From NCBI GenBank assembly GCA_013368795.1, contig JABFXX010000357.1:1-32697 (forward strand): 32,697 nt of DNA, given 5' to 3'. The DNA is from Kofleriaceae bacterium. Its GTDB lineage: Bacteria; Myxococcota_A; Polyangia; Haliangiales; Haliangiaceae. The position numbers and the translations under genes were made by a program. How positions within the stretch are numbered: the first letter of the stretch is position 1; each line of letters starts with the position of its first letter. Under the pieces are notes generated by a model. It searched no databases. It was not told the DNA's origin and saw nothing but the letters and a program-made list of their open reading frames with translations. Positions 7,799 to 16,377 of this stretch are shown here, piece after piece.

Positions 7799-9687
7799 TC
7801 GGGTCCTCCGAGCTCGGCGAGCTTGTGCGCGCCCGAAGGTTCGTCCTGCCAGAACAGCTCGACGCGGTTCTTGCCGGTCTTCTTCGCGCGATAGAGCGCA
7901 CGATCTGCGCGGCGTACGAGATCCTCGCCGGTCTGCGCCTTGGACTCGGGATATGCCGAGATGCCGAGCGACGCGGTGACTGCGAGCGCCCGCGGCGGCT
8001 CGTCGTCGGTCGTGATGCGCAGCTCCGCGATCGCCTCGCGAATGCGCTCGGCCAGGTTGTACGCGCCGACCATCTCCGTGCGCGGCAGGATCACCGCCAT
8101 CTCCTCGCCACCGTAGCGCGCGGCGGTATCGACGCCACGCATCTGGGCTTTGATGACGTTGGCGATCGCACGCAACACACGGTCTCCGACGAGATGCCCG
8201 TAGGTATCGTTGAGCATCTTGAAATCGTCGACGTCCAGCATGATCACCGAGAACGGCGTGCCGTACCGCCGCGACCGCTCGATCTCCTCCTCGATGCGCG
8301 CGTCGAAGTAGCGGCGCACGAACAGGCCGGTGAGGCCATCGACCATCGCCAGCTCGTAGAGGTGCGCGTTCTGCAGCGCGGCCGCGATCTGGAGCGCGAG
8401 AGATTCGAGGAGGCGCTGATGCTCGGGCTTGAACGCCGCCTGCTTCGACGACTGCACCGCGACGACGCCATCGCAGTCGCCGTACATGAACAGGGGAACG
8501 CCGAGCCACGACCGGATGCCGTGGCTCGCACCGTCGGTGACGAGGTCGGAGCTCGCGAGGTCGTCGATGCGACGTCCCTGCGCGTGCGTCATCACCCAGC
8601 CGGACGCGCCCTGCCCCGGCGACATCGTATGGCGCAAGAACTTATCGCTGCGCTTATCGAAGCCATCCATCACGAGCTCCGAGTCGCGACCCGCGCGGCG
8701 ATGGACGAACGTCACCGCCTCTGCCTCGGGAATTGCCTTGCAGGCCTCTCGCGCGACCGCCTCGACGAGCTCCTCGAGCTGCAGCGCCGCCGAGAACCGG
8801 CGGCCCGTCGCGGTCAGGATCTCGAGGTCGTGCACGCGCTCCTGCAGCTCGTGCCGCGCGCGCGACAGTCGAGCGAACACGAAATTGATGAGCAGATAGG
8901 TCAGCGACAGGAGGACGAAGCCGAGCGGCTGCTCGGGGTCGTACAGCAGCACGAGCACGACGCCGATCGGCATCAGCGATGCCTCGGCGGCGATGCCGGG
9001 CAGCGCGAGCTGGTGCAAGTAGTCGCGCGTGCCGTGGCCCATCAGCCACAGGCGCACGCCCTGGATCGTGTAGTGGAAGAACAGCAGTGAGCTCGCGATC
9101 GCGACGACACGCAGCGTGACGTCGATCGCCTCGGGGCGATGCCCGACGACGGAGTCCGCGCCAAACACGAGGCCGCACACGACGAGCAGCCCACCGCTCA
9201 TCCCGCCGAAGTAGAGGACGTAGCCAAGCTCCGCCCACCATCCGTCGAGCTCGGTACCCTTGCGGCGCTTCGCCGACAGGCGTGCAGCCGCATCGATGGT
9301 GAGCGCGCCCGCGACAAGCCAGCCCGCCTCCGCGCTCCCGACGCTGAGCGCCGCAGCGACGTAGTACGCGGAGTCCAGCGACAGTACGCTGCCCTCGGTG
9401 AGCCGGAACGCGAGCGCGCGTGCGCCCAGGATCACGACGACGAACAGCAGGATCGGAAGCGTCGGTACCGCCGTGTTCATCGGCAGCACGCCGATCAGCG
9501 GGAGCGCGAGGACGAGCCAGCCGAGCACGCCGAGCGCGATCGTGAACGCGTGGCCGATGACGCGGCGATTGGGCACCGGTGCGGTCATCGCCGGCTCGGA
9601 ATCGCGACGGATACGTGGCGAGGAGGCGCGATCAGCGTCGCGACCGGGCGTCGGCTGTGTGTCACGACGACCGTTGCTCGACGCCAC
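7795..9687 (-). CDS. membrane-bound GAF-GGDEF diguanylate cyclase
   Basis: This is a 630-residue protein. Residues 43-275 hold about six to eight hydrophobic segments resembling a MASE-like membrane sensor. A GAF domain follows (about 290-440), then a GGDEF domain (about 443-610). The active-site signature is GGEEM (526-530), a close variant of GGEEF, with the inhibitory product-binding site RGVD (517-520) exactly five residues upstream. It should make cyclic di-GMP from two GTP and be product-inhibited. I give the GTG start at 9687, but an ATG at 9588 (residue 34) lies just before the first membrane segment and is a plausible alternative; neither has a strong ribosome site. The gene is first in a two-gene unit with the UbiB-type kinase. 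Confidence 0.9.
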   Translation of the reverse strand: MASSNGRRDTQPTPGRDADRASSPRIRRDSEPAMTAPVPNRRVIGHAFTIALGVLGWLVLALPLIGVLPMNTAVPTLPILLFVVVILGARALAFRLTEGSVLSLDSAYYVAAALSVGSAEAGWLVAGALTIDAAARLSAKRRKGTELDGWWAELGYVLYFGGMSGGLLVVCGLVFGADSVVGHRPEAIDVTLRVVAIASSLLFFHYTIQGVRLWLMGHGTRDYLHQLALPGIAAEASLMPIGVVLVLLYDPEQPLGFVLLSLTYLLINFVFARLSRARHELQERVHDLEILTATGRRFSAALQLEELVEAVAREACKAIPEAEAVTFVHRRAGRDSELVMDGFDKRSDKFLRHTMSPGQGASGWVMTHAQGRRIDDLASSDLVTDGASHGIRSWLGVPLFMYGDCDGVVAVQSSKQAAFKPEHQRLLESLALQIAAALQNAHLYELAMVDGLTGLFVRRYFDARIEEEIERSRRYGTPFSVIMLDVDDFKMLNDTYGHLVGDRVLRAIANVIKAQMRGVDTAARYGGEEMAVILPRTEMVGAYNLAERIREAIAELRITTDDEPPRALAVTASLGISAYPESKAQTGEDLVRRADRALYRAKKTGKNRVELFWQDEPSGAHKLAELGGPE

Positions 9688-9809
9688 GGGGCCGTAGTTA
9701 TCAGAAGTCGCCTGGTAAGAAGTGAGAATCCCACCAGAACCGCAGGGTCTTCCATGACATCGGTACGGCGGTGTAGGTGCGCTTCGATCGGCGTCTCCGA
9801 AAGCGCGAA

Positions 9810-9839
9810 AGCCCCCGTCACCTGTCGGTGGCGAGGGCT
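9810..9839 (-). terminator. intrinsic terminator after the 58-residue gene
   Basis: A 13-bp hairpin with one mismatch and one G-T pair and a GACA loop (AGCCCTCGCCACC / GGTGACGGGGGCT on the minus strand) is followed by an interrupted T-rich tail (TTTCGCGCTTT). It lies about 20 nt downstream of the small gene ending at 9860 and about 120 nt upstream of the diguanylate cyclase start. It should separate the two transcripts. Confidence 0.6.
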
Positions 9840-9859
9840 CTCGGTGAGTGGTTGGGAGT

Positions 9860-10036
9860 TCAGATGTCGATGATCATGACGCCGCGCTCCGTCTCTTCAC
9901 GGGGCGGGGTCACCGTCGACCGCGGACCGATATCGCGCTCGCGCTCGATCGGCAGCTCGGCTCGCCCGCGCTCTTCCTCGCGGCGCCGTTCCTCTTCTTT
10001 CTTGAGGATCTCTTCGATAATCCAGGGATCCAGCAT
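9860..10036 (-). CDS. 58-residue charged conserved small protein
   Basis: A short gene starts at ATG 10036 with AAAGGTGG about 8 nt upstream and ends with TGA at 9860. The product begins MLDPWIIEEILKKEEERRRE, continues with a basic/acidic helix and a proline-containing linker (LPIERERDIGPRSTVTPP), and ends ETERGVMIIDI. The N-terminal hydrophobic-acidic motif, the charged helix and the hydrophobic ERGVMIIDI end look like a family of small proteins I recall from Myxococcota and other high-GC bacteria, annotated as hypothetical. The function is unknown. Codon positions follow the high-GC3 pattern, and a terminator follows the stop, both supporting a real gene. No membrane segment or signal peptide is present, so it should be cytoplasmic. 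Confidence 0.8.
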   Translation of the reverse strand: MLDPWIIEEILKKEEERRREEERGRAELPIERERDIGPRSTVTPPREETERGVMIIDI

Positions 10037-10434
10037 CGCGGACCACCTTTCGGGTGACTTGAGAGGACGAGCCTAACTAATGATCTCTACGTAGCTCCTA
10101 ACCTCCACCACTGCAACCCACGGGCCTTGGGACGATAAATCCCGCACCTTCATTCTAACGCATCGATTTCTGCGAGGCTTCATTTGGCACCTCCGAAATC
10201 GCGTAGCGGCGAGATCGACGGAACCCTGTCACATCTCGGGCCTTCCGGCCCCACTGACGCGAGACGCCGTCGGAGTTTGCTGAACGCGCGCGCCACGTTG
10301 TGTCGCTTATCCACACCCTTACCTTTTTGCGGGGTAGCAGTGACGAATCTGGCGCCTGCCAGATCCGCCAGGTGGGCAAAACCTCACATCGGTGGCTACT
10401 CGATCCGCCAGGTCGCGCGGGAGTCGGCGTCAGC
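10037..10434. other. 398-bp non-coding region with palindrome, short direct repeats and a DnaA-box match
   Basis: No convincing gene is seen on either strand, and base composition is less GC-rich at 10060-10180. Contents: a perfect 7-bp inverted repeat with 4-nt loop at 10347-10364 (ATCTGGC/GCCAGAT); a 12-bp direct repeat GATCCGCCAGGT at 10362-10373 and 10402-10413; and one perfect DnaA-box sequence TTATCCACA at 10307-10315. The promoter of the small gene at 9860-10036 must lie in its left part, but I find no convincing -35/-10 pair. Confidence 0.5.
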
Positions 10435-11121
10435 TCAGTCGAGGTCTTTGAGCTTCCAGACGCCGTCTTCTTTGACGAACTTCACTTCGAACCGATCGCC
10501 GTAGCTCATGCGCGCGTCGTTGCCACGCTCGATGATCGGCTCGTCGACGTTCGCCTCGAGCGTGTTCATCAGCGTCTCCACCTGCTCCTTGCTCGGGCCG
10601 GTGAACTGCTGCTTCATCTTCGCGGCGTCCATCTTCTCGCGGTACTGGTTCGGCACGAAGCGCAGCATGATGTCCCAGCGCTCGAGCCGATACGCGCGGA
10701 TGAACGAGCGCAGCGCCGCCTTCGGCGTCGACTGATCGTAGAAGCCGAGCGGGTTCGACGCGATCTTCCAGCGGCCGTCTTCCTGGACGAGGCGCATCTG
10801 ATCGCCGAGGCCGTACTCGAACTCGGCGGAGACCTCGAGGCTTCCGTGCTTGCCGCGCAGGCGATCCGCGGTCTCGTCGACCTCGCGCGGGTTGTCTCGC
10901 ATCATGCGGACGTAGTCCTCGCGCGAGACCTTGCCGCGGAAGCTCGACGACATGAGGTCGTACGCCTCGCCGAAGTCGTGGTTCTTGAGCGCGCGGCCGT
11001 ACTTGTCGAGCGTCTGCGATGGACCCTTCGGAGTGCCGCAAGATGCGGCCGCAGCGAGCAGGCAAATGCACAGAGCGAGGCGCACGAGGGCGTTATCCCA
11101 CAGGGATGCCACTTCTGCCAC
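10435..11121 (-). CDS. lipoprotein with two NTF2-like (DUF4878-type) units
   Basis: This is a 228-residue protein from the GTG at 11121. A second GTG at 11085 would give a 216-residue product with a more typical lipoprotein signal (VRLALCICLLAAAASC), and the start is unresolved. The lipobox is AAASC (Cys28 from the first start). The mature part contains two similar halves, each with a helical start and a closing strand. The first has YGRALKNHDFGEAYDLMSSS closing with EDGRWKIA; the second has FIRAYRLERWDIMLRFVP closing with EDGVWKLKD. This is the layout of NTF2-like/DUF4878 lumazine-binding-type domains. It is probably an envelope lipoprotein that binds a small ligand or partner. It is divergent from the S37 peptidase gene (67 bp between starts). 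Confidence 0.75.
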   Translation of the reverse strand: MAEVASLWDNALVRLALCICLLAAAASCGTPKGPSQTLDKYGRALKNHDFGEAYDLMSSSFRGKVSREDYVRMMRDNPREVDETADRLRGKHGSLEVSAEFEYGLGDQMRLVQEDGRWKIASNPLGFYDQSTPKAALRSFIRAYRLERWDIMLRFVPNQYREKMDAAKMKQQFTGPSKEQVETLMNTLEANVDEPIIERGNDARMSYGDRFEVKFVKEDGVWKLKDLD

Positions 11122-11188
11122 GTTCCGACCGTGCAGTCGGCGTCGGTTTCAGCAAACTCGATCCGTGACCAGGAGTCCAAGAATCGCC

Positions 11189-12631
11189 ATGACCCGTGCC
11201 CTGCCCTGCGCACTCGCGCTCATCGGACTCGCCGCCTGCGGTGACAACCTCGACAACGCGACGACGCCGCAAGGTTCTTCGATCGATGCGACGTGCAGCG
11301 AGGCCGACCTGCCGGATCAGCTCGCGAAGCTGCACGGCATGACTGCGACGGAGACGCCATGCGGGAGCTTCGTCGCGACGCCGGCGCGCTGCTTTAGCCT
11401 CACGTTCGAGCAGCCGATCGATCACGCAGCACCGGCGGGCCCGACGTTCGATCAGCGCCTGTTCCTCGTCCACCGCGGCTGCGATCGGCCGATGGTGATC
11501 GCCGACTGGGGCTACTCGAACGACCTGTTCTACGACGACGAGCTGTCGACGCTGTTCCACGCGAACTCGCTGTGGGTCGAGCATCGCTATCAGGGCTCGT
11601 CGGTCCCGGCGCCCCAGGACTGGGATTGGTCGGCGCTCACGATCGAGAACGGCGCGAGCGACCTCCATCACGTGATCGGGATCCTGAAGTCGGTCTACGG
11701 CGGCCGCTGGGTCTCGACGGGCGCGAGCAAGGGCGGCATCACGGCGACGTATCACGCGTTCTTCTTCAAGGGCGAGCTCGACGGCACGATCCCGTACGTC
11801 GCGCCAGCATCGCGCTCGCGGGTCGATCCGAACTACCAGACGTACCTCGCGACCCACATGACCTCGCCGTGCGCACAGCGCCTCCGCGACGCACAGGTCG
11901 CGGCGCTGACGACGCGCAACGCGGCGATGCAGTCGCGCCTCGTCGCGCTGTCGATCCCGTCGACCGTGGCGCCGCTCTACGTCGAGTACATGGTCAGGTT
12001 CAGCGACTGGGGCTTCTGGCAGCGCTGGGGCAAGGACTACTGCGACCTCGTGCCGACGACGGCGTCGAGCGACGACTCGTTCTTTGGGTTCTTCCGCAAC
12101 CTGAACAACTTCCCGGCGCAGGCCCCGGCGATCGACGAGCGGAGCGACGGCGCGCTCGCCTACGAGTGGCTGAGCGAGCAAGGCTTCGCGCAACAGATCG
12201 GCGCGCACATCAGCGACCTCCTGACCGAGACGTGGGCGATGGAAGACGACTTCAAGGATCAGTACCCCGGCGTCGCGCTGCCGGCCTACGACGGCTCGGT
12301 CACGCGCTCGGTGCGGCGCTGGGCGCAGCTGCGCGCGGAGAACCTCCTCTTGATCTACGGCGAGCTCGATCCATGGAGCGGCGGCGCACTCGACGAGCCG
12401 ACGCATCCGACGAGCGCGCGATTCTTCGTCCCGGGCGGCAGCCACGGCTCGCAGCTGGTCGCGCTCGCGCCCGCGGATCGCGACGCCGCGCTCGCGCACG
12501 CCGAGCGAATGTTCGGCGAGCCCGCCGACATGGCGATGGCGCGGCAAGCAGCGGAGGCCGGCGCACGGCGCGACGAGATGCTGATGCGCGCGTCGGCGGG
12601 CACGCTGCAGCGCATGCTGATGCCGCGCTAG
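11189..12631 (+). CDS. S37-family prolyl tri/tetrapeptidyl aminopeptidase, lipoprotein
   Basis: This is a 480-residue protein starting at ATG 11189. The signal peptide ends in LAAC (Cys17), so the enzyme should be lipid-anchored outside the cytoplasm. The nucleophile is Ser180 in GASKGG, and the likely partners are Asp394 (GELDPWS) and His419 (GGSHGS), giving an alpha/beta-hydrolase-type triad. The motif TGASKGG with a downstream ATYHAFFFK matches the MEROPS S37 family (Streptomyces PS-10 and mycelium-associated tripeptidyl aminopeptidases), which release short N-terminal peptides from proteins. Such an enzyme fits a predatory or scavenging lifestyle. The frame is open upstream across the divergent gene, but the lipoprotein signal fixes this start. 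Confidence 0.85.
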   Translation: MTRALPCALALIGLAACGDNLDNATTPQGSSIDATCSEADLPDQLAKLHGMTATETPCGSFVATPARCFSLTFEQPIDHAAPAGPTFDQRLFLVHRGCDRPMVIADWGYSNDLFYDDELSTLFHANSLWVEHRYQGSSVPAPQDWDWSALTIENGASDLHHVIGILKSVYGGRWVSTGASKGGITATYHAFFFKGELDGTIPYVAPASRSRVDPNYQTYLATHMTSPCAQRLRDAQVAALTTRNAAMQSRLVALSIPSTVAPLYVEYMVRFSDWGFWQRWGKDYCDLVPTTASSDDSFFGFFRNLNNFPAQAPAIDERSDGALAYEWLSEQGFAQQIGAHISDLLTETWAMEDDFKDQYPGVALPAYDGSVTRSVRRWAQLRAENLLLIYGELDPWSGGALDEPTHPTSARFFVPGGSHGSQLVALAPADRDAALAHAERMFGEPADMAMARQAAEAGARRDEMLMRASAGTLQRMLMPR

Positions 12632-12646
12632 GCCGCACGCGGCACA

Positions 12647-12682
12647 AGGAGGGTCCCGAAGCGCTTCGCGCTTCACCCTCCT
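12647..12682. terminator. two-tier hairpin between convergent genes
   Basis: The outer stem is AGGAGGGT/ACCCTCCT (8 bp) and the inner stem is GAAGCG/CGCTTC around a CTTCG loop, separated by a 3-nt bulge. It lies between the S37 peptidase stop (12631) and the MFS stop (12681), which the right arm overlaps. There is no T-tract on either side, so it may stabilise 3' ends rather than terminate alone. Confidence 0.5.
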
Positions 12683-13991
12683 AGACGATCTTCGCGCGGG
12701 CGCGCGCGTGATCGGCGGCGAAGCTCGGCGTCGCCGCGATCATCGCGAGCGCGGCAACCACGAGCGCTCCGGCGGGAACCCACATCGCGTCGTAGAGCGA
12801 GTCGAGCTGCTCGCTGACGAGGCCGATGACGTACGACGACGACGCCGTGCCGAACAGGTGCATCACGAAGATCACGAGGCCCTGCGCGGCGACCGCACTG
12901 CTCGCGGGCGCGAGATCGTCGACAGTGACGGCCATCGGTGCGTGGTACCAGCTGAAGAAGAAGAACGTCGCGGTGCCGACGACGACGTAGAGTCCGTCCG
13001 GCGTCATCTCGATGCACAGCGCGGTGCACGGGATCGCGCACACCATGCCGATCACGATCGTCCACAGCCGACCGGCGATGAAGCGCTGCCGCAGGCGATC
13101 CGCGAGCCGGCCGCCGACGACGATGCCGGCAACCGCACCGACGAGCGCGATCGACAGGATCTGCGTCGCGTCGGCCTTCGACAGGTGCTTCTCGCGCGTC
13201 AGGAACTCGAGCAGCCATGCGTTGAAGCCGCCGGCGGCGAACGCCATGAAGGTCGTCGAGATGATCAGCCAGCGCAGCGTGCGAATGCGCAGCAGCTGGC
13301 GCCCCTCGACGACGAACAGCTTGCCGAGCTGGAGCAGATAGCGCACGAGCGGCACGCGGTCGTGCTGGCCCGGATGTGCGGGCACCTGCAGCATCGTCAC
13401 GCCGATGCCGACGACGAGGCCGGGAACCGCGAGCACGACGACCACCGCGGGGAACCCGAGCGCGAGGCCCGCGCCGAAACCGACGAGCCCGCCGAACAGG
13501 AGGCCGAGGTTGAAGATCGCCATCCGGCTCGCCTTGTGCGGGCCTTCATAGAGCTGGCCGAGGATCGAGTTCGCGACCGGGACGACCGCTGCGGTGCCAA
13601 AGCCGACGATCGCGCGCGTCACGCCGAGCGAGAGCATGTTCGTCGCCGCCGCCCCGGCCGCGCCGGCGATGCTCGCGATCACCATGCCGAATGCGATCAC
13701 GCGCCGGCGGTCGTAGCGATCGCCGGCCCAGCCAAACGGCAACGTGGCGATCGCGTGCGGCACGAGGAACACCGTCGTGAGGAGCCCCAGCTCCTCGTCG
13801 GTCGCGCCGAACTTCGCGATGAGATCGGGATAGACGCCGAACAGCGCGTTACGCATCGCGTACGCGATCAGGTTCGAGACCGCGAGGAAGACGAGGATCT
13901 TCGGACCACCTACCCTCCGCATCCACAGCGACGCCTTCGGCGACGCATCGTCGCCGGCGAGCTCAGCGGCCTTCTCGGCCCGCCGGCTCAT
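12681..13991 (-). CDS. MFS transporter (spinster-like)
   Basis: This is a 436-residue protein with about twelve membrane segments. MFS motif A appears as GWAGDRYDRRRV in the loop after the second helix, with a corresponding GGRLADRLRQR in the second half. The N-terminal half has the pattern YAMRNALFGVYPDLIAKFGATDEELGLL, typical of spinster-type (Spns) and related transporters that carry lipids or organic anions. The substrate is not deducible. Translation starts at ATG 13991, overlapping the stop of the PPC-like lipoprotein gene (ATGA). The gene is therefore the last member of the bamA-skp-fabZ run, hinting at an envelope lipid or metabolite role. The reading frame stays open upstream only through shadows of preceding genes. 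Confidence 0.85.
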   Translation of the reverse strand: MSRRAEKAAELAGDDASPKASLWMRRVGGPKILVFLAVSNLIAYAMRNALFGVYPDLIAKFGATDEELGLLTTVFLVPHAIATLPFGWAGDRYDRRRVIAFGMVIASIAGAAGAAATNMLSLGVTRAIVGFGTAAVVPVANSILGQLYEGPHKASRMAIFNLGLLFGGLVGFGAGLALGFPAVVVVLAVPGLVVGIGVTMLQVPAHPGQHDRVPLVRYLLQLGKLFVVEGRQLLRIRTLRWLIISTTFMAFAAGGFNAWLLEFLTREKHLSKADATQILSIALVGAVAGIVVGGRLADRLRQRFIAGRLWTIVIGMVCAIPCTALCIEMTPDGLYVVVGTATFFFFSWYHAPMAVTVDDLAPASSAVAAQGLVIFVMHLFGTASSSYVIGLVSEQLDSLYDAMWVPAGALVVAALAMIAATPSFAADHARARAKIV

Positions 13992-15322
13992 GGCGCGTTG
14001 TCGCCGGTACCCGTCGTCTCCTGCACGCTGACATCGTACTTCGCTTCCGCGGTCGCTGCGCTGTCGGGATTCCTTACACGGATCACCGCCTGCTGCCCGG
14101 GGGCGACCGGCGCGGACACCTTCTCGACGACGCCCTTCTTGCCCTTGTTCGACGACGCCACCGGCTTTCCGTCGACGAGCAGCTCGACCTCGAGGTCGAG
14201 CTCGGCCGGGACATCGACGGTGACGTCGACGGTACGCGGCGCATCGCCGACCGCGATCGCGAAGCAGTCGACGTCGCCCGGCGTCCACGTCGCATGGACC
14301 ACCGTGCGATCGGCGGGCATCTGCCCGGGCTTGTCGACGAGGTCGTTCGGCTCGATCTCCTCGTCGGTGCCGATCACGTGCGCGGCCGCGTGGAGCGTGT
14401 ACGAAGTTTCCGGGTTCGATGCCGAGCCCTTGATCGTCACGTAGTGAAACGGCGGAGCGCCCGGCGCGACCACGGGCAGGAGCCCGCGCACGACGAGCGG
14501 TGCGCCGCGCGGCGCCTTGCGCGTCGCGAGCAGCTGACCGATCGCGTCGCTGACCTCGAGCTCGAGCGCGACGCCCTCGATCGGCGAGACCTGGATATCG
14601 AGCGCGTTCTTCTCTGACAGCGTCTCGACCGACAGCTTCCACACGTCCTTGTCGCCGGCCCAGCCGAGGTAGCCGATCGCGTTGTCGGCGACGATCAGAT
14701 CGTTCGCGGTGCCGCGATCGTCGTCGGGCTCGCGCTCGTTGCCCGGGCCTGGCAGCACGAGCTGCGTCGACAGCTCGTAGACCGGCGCCGGGGTCATATC
14801 GACAGTCGCGGGCTGGGCCTTCGCGCCCTTTCGCGCCCTCGCCGGCTTCGCCTTCTTCTTCGGCGCCTGGCGTACGATCAGCATGTACGTGCCCGCCGTG
14901 ACGCCGGCGTTCGGGATGCCTTCCTTCACGCGCGCGCCGCCTCGGTCCGACTTGCCGACGAGCGTGCCCGCCGAATCGACCAGCTCGAGCGTCAGGTCCA
15001 TGCCCTCGACGCCCGTCAGCATCACGCTGAGCACGCCCGGCTTGTCGACCTCGAGCTTGTAGAAGTCGGCGTCGTTCTCGGGCTCGATCTTGCCGCGCGC
15101 GGTGCCACCGAGCGCCAGCGGCGATGCGACCTCGTCGGAGTCGTTCGGCTCGATCTCGTCGGCGGACGGTCCCGGACCGTGGCCGGCATCGGGCAGCTGC
15201 GGGCCGGTGACGACCTCGACCGGTGCCGCGCTGCCGGTGCGCTTGGACTTCGTCCCGCCGCCCCGGCATGCGGCGAGCGCGCCCAGGCCGAGGATCGACG
15301 CGACGACGACGAAACGTTTCAT
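13988..15322 (-). CDS. lipoprotein with three PPC-like beta-sandwich domains
   Basis: This is a 444-residue lipoprotein with lipobox LAAC (Cys19). Three repeats each start with an acidic EPND-type motif: EIEPND at 56-61, EREPDD at 196-201 and EIEPND at 322-327. Each is followed by the pattern D-x-D-x-(F/W/C)-x-(L/I), for example [18 protein letters not shown] and DVDCFAIAV. This is the layout of bacterial pre-peptidase C-terminal (PPC) domains, usually found at the ends of secreted proteases. Here no catalytic domain is attached, so three such domains form the whole mature protein. A Lys/Ala/Pro linker lies near 154-175. Start and stop overlap both neighbours (ATGA on each side), so it is co-translated with fabZ and the MFS gene. 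Confidence 0.75.
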   Translation of the reverse strand: MKRFVVVASILGLGALAACRGGGTKSKRTGSAAPVEVVTGPQLPDAGHGPGPSADEIEPNDSDEVASPLALGGTARGKIEPENDADFYKLEVDKPGVLSVMLTGVEGMDLTLELVDSAGTLVGKSDRGGARVKEGIPNAGVTAGTYMLIVRQAPKKKAKPARARKGAKAQPATVDMTPAPVYELSTQLVLPGPGNEREPDDDRGTANDLIVADNAIGYLGWAGDKDVWKLSVETLSEKNALDIQVSPIEGVALELEVSDAIGQLLATRKAPRGAPLVVRGLLPVVAPGAPPFHYVTIKGSASNPETSYTLHAAAHVIGTDEEIEPNDLVDKPGQMPADRTVVHATWTPGDVDCFAIAVGDAPRTVDVTVDVPAELDLEVELLVDGKPVASSNKGKKGVVEKVSAPVAPGQQAVIRVRNPDSAATAEAKYDVSVQETTGTGDNAP

Positions 15323-15789
15323 GTGACCTTCGATTTATCTGCGAGTCCCGCGAGGAACTCCGCAGATGAAACCACCTGGCCATCCACTTTGATTTCACCG
15401 GCCATCTTGAAGATCTTGCCCTTGCGGAGCGGCACGACCGAGATGTGAAGCTGGTCGCCCGGGACGACGGCCTTGCGGAACTTCACGGCGTCGATCGCCA
15501 TGAACAGCATGACCTGCGTCGCCGGATCGAAGCTGACGACCTTGCTGGCGAGAATGCCTCCCACCTGCGCCATCGCTTCGATCTGCAGGACGCCCGGCAT
15601 CACCGGAGCGCCTGGGAAGTGTCCCTGAAAGAACGGCTCGTTGATCGTGACGTTCTTGAGGGCGACGACCTTCTCGTCGGTCAGCTCGAGGACGCGATCG
15701 ACGAGGAGGAACGGATATCGGTGAGGGAGCGCGGCGAGGATCTGCTCGATCTTCATCACCGGCTGCTGTGCGCTTGGACGCTCGTCCAT
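15319..15789 (-). CDS. fabZ: 3-hydroxyacyl-ACP dehydratase FabZ
   Basis: This is a 156-residue hot-dog-fold enzyme of type II fatty-acid synthesis that dehydrates 3-hydroxyacyl-ACP to trans-2-enoyl-ACP. It shows [13 protein letters not shown] near the N-terminus, the catalytic His in [15 protein letters not shown], and the catalytic Glu in QIEAMAQ. The start at 15789 is given. A second ATG (15756), just before [11 protein letters not shown], gives a length closer to the shortest family members; neither has a clear ribosome site. In many proteobacteria fabZ follows lpxD after bamA-skp. Here it directly follows skp (14-nt gap) and no lpxD or lpxA is present in the cluster. Confidence 0.95.
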   Translation of the reverse strand: MDERPSAQQPVMKIEQILAALPHRYPFLLVDRVLELTDEKVVALKNVTINEPFFQGHFPGAPVMPGVLQIEAMAQVGGILASKVVSFDPATQVMLFMAIDAVKFRKAVVPGDQLHISVVPLRKGKIFKMAGEIKVDGQVVSSAEFLAGLADKSKVT

Positions 15790-15803
15790 GCGCGCAGACT
15801 AGC

Positions 15804-16322
15804 TCACTTCATCTCTGCATTCAGCTTTGCGGTCAGGTCGACGGCCTTGTCGGCCCAGACGACGGCTTCGCGGTCGAGGATGATGTTCACGCCCTCGGCC
15901 TTCGCCAGCGCCTCGACCTTCGGGCTCGCCTGCTTCAGAAGGTCCTGGATGAGCTTCGTGCGCTCGCCGGCGAGGTCGCGCTCGAGCTTCACGTAGACCT
16001 GCTGCAGCTCGACAAACTTCTTCTCGAGCTCCTGACGCTTCTGCGCGTAGACGTCGGGCTTGAGCACGGCCTTCTGCTTGTCGAGATCGGCGTCCGCCTT
16101 CTTGAGCTCTTCCTGCTTCTTGTCGAGCTCGGACTGCTTCGCCTTGCGCGTCTTCTCGAACGAGTCGTTCGCGCGCTTGCCGGCGGGCGTCGTCGACAGC
16201 GTGCTGTCGATGTCGATCACGCCGATCTTCGGCGCCGGCACGGCGCTCGTCGCCATGCCTGACAAGAGCGGGCTCACCATCAGGCCGAGACCGAGACAAC
16301 CAAGAGCTAGATACCGGTTCAT
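15804..16322 (-). CDS. skp: OmpH/Skp-family periplasmic chaperone
   Basis: This is a 172-residue protein with a Sec signal peptide (core YLALGCLGLGLMVSPLL) and the family opening KIGVIDID. A long Lys/Glu-rich helical hairpin follows (QSELDKKQEELKKADADLDKQ...) forming the tentacles, ending in VNIILDREAVVWADKAVDLT, the usual C-terminal core strand. Skp trimers hold unfolded outer-membrane proteins on the way to BamA. I chose ATG 16322, preceded by GAGGTG; the longer open frame upstream only covers bamA in a shadow frame. It lies 55 nt after bamA in the same direction. Confidence 0.92.
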   Translation of the reverse strand: MNRYLALGCLGLGLMVSPLLSGMATSAVPAPKIGVIDIDSTLSTTPAGKRANDSFEKTRKAKQSELDKKQEELKKADADLDKQKAVLKPDVYAQKRQELEKKFVELQQVYVKLERDLAGERTKLIQDLLKQASPKVEALAKAEGVNIILDREAVVWADKAVDLTAKLNAEMK

Positions 16323-16377
16323 GGGCACCTCATACGACGAGTTCGACGAGCGGCCAAACGGATTGTTCAACCAATCT

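Noticed and set aside
9777..10076. 99-residue plus-strand frame opposite the 58-residue gene
   Set aside because: It is Ser/Arg-rich shadow sequence that begins at a terminator hairpin; the minus-strand gene has a proper ribosome site.
10307..10315. Replication origin suggested by a perfect DnaA box
   Set aside because: There is a single box, no AT-rich unwinding region with box clusters, and no dnaA, dnaN or gyrB nearby.
10155..10379. 74-residue minus-strand reading frame in the non-coding stretch
   Set aside because: Its composition does not look like local genes, it has no ribosome site and no recognisable motif.
10273..11159. 12-bp inverted match (GAGTTTGCTGAA at 10273-10284 and its complement at 11148-11159) flanking the NTF2-like lipoprotein gene, considered as mobile-element ends
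   Set aside because: Matches of this length are expected by chance in a window this size. There is no transposase and no target duplication.
13988..15398. 905-residue frame joining the MFS protein to upstream sequence
   Set aside because: The upstream part is a low-complexity Arg-rich shadow of the PPC-like lipoprotein gene. The MFS start at 13991 with ATGA overlap is clear.
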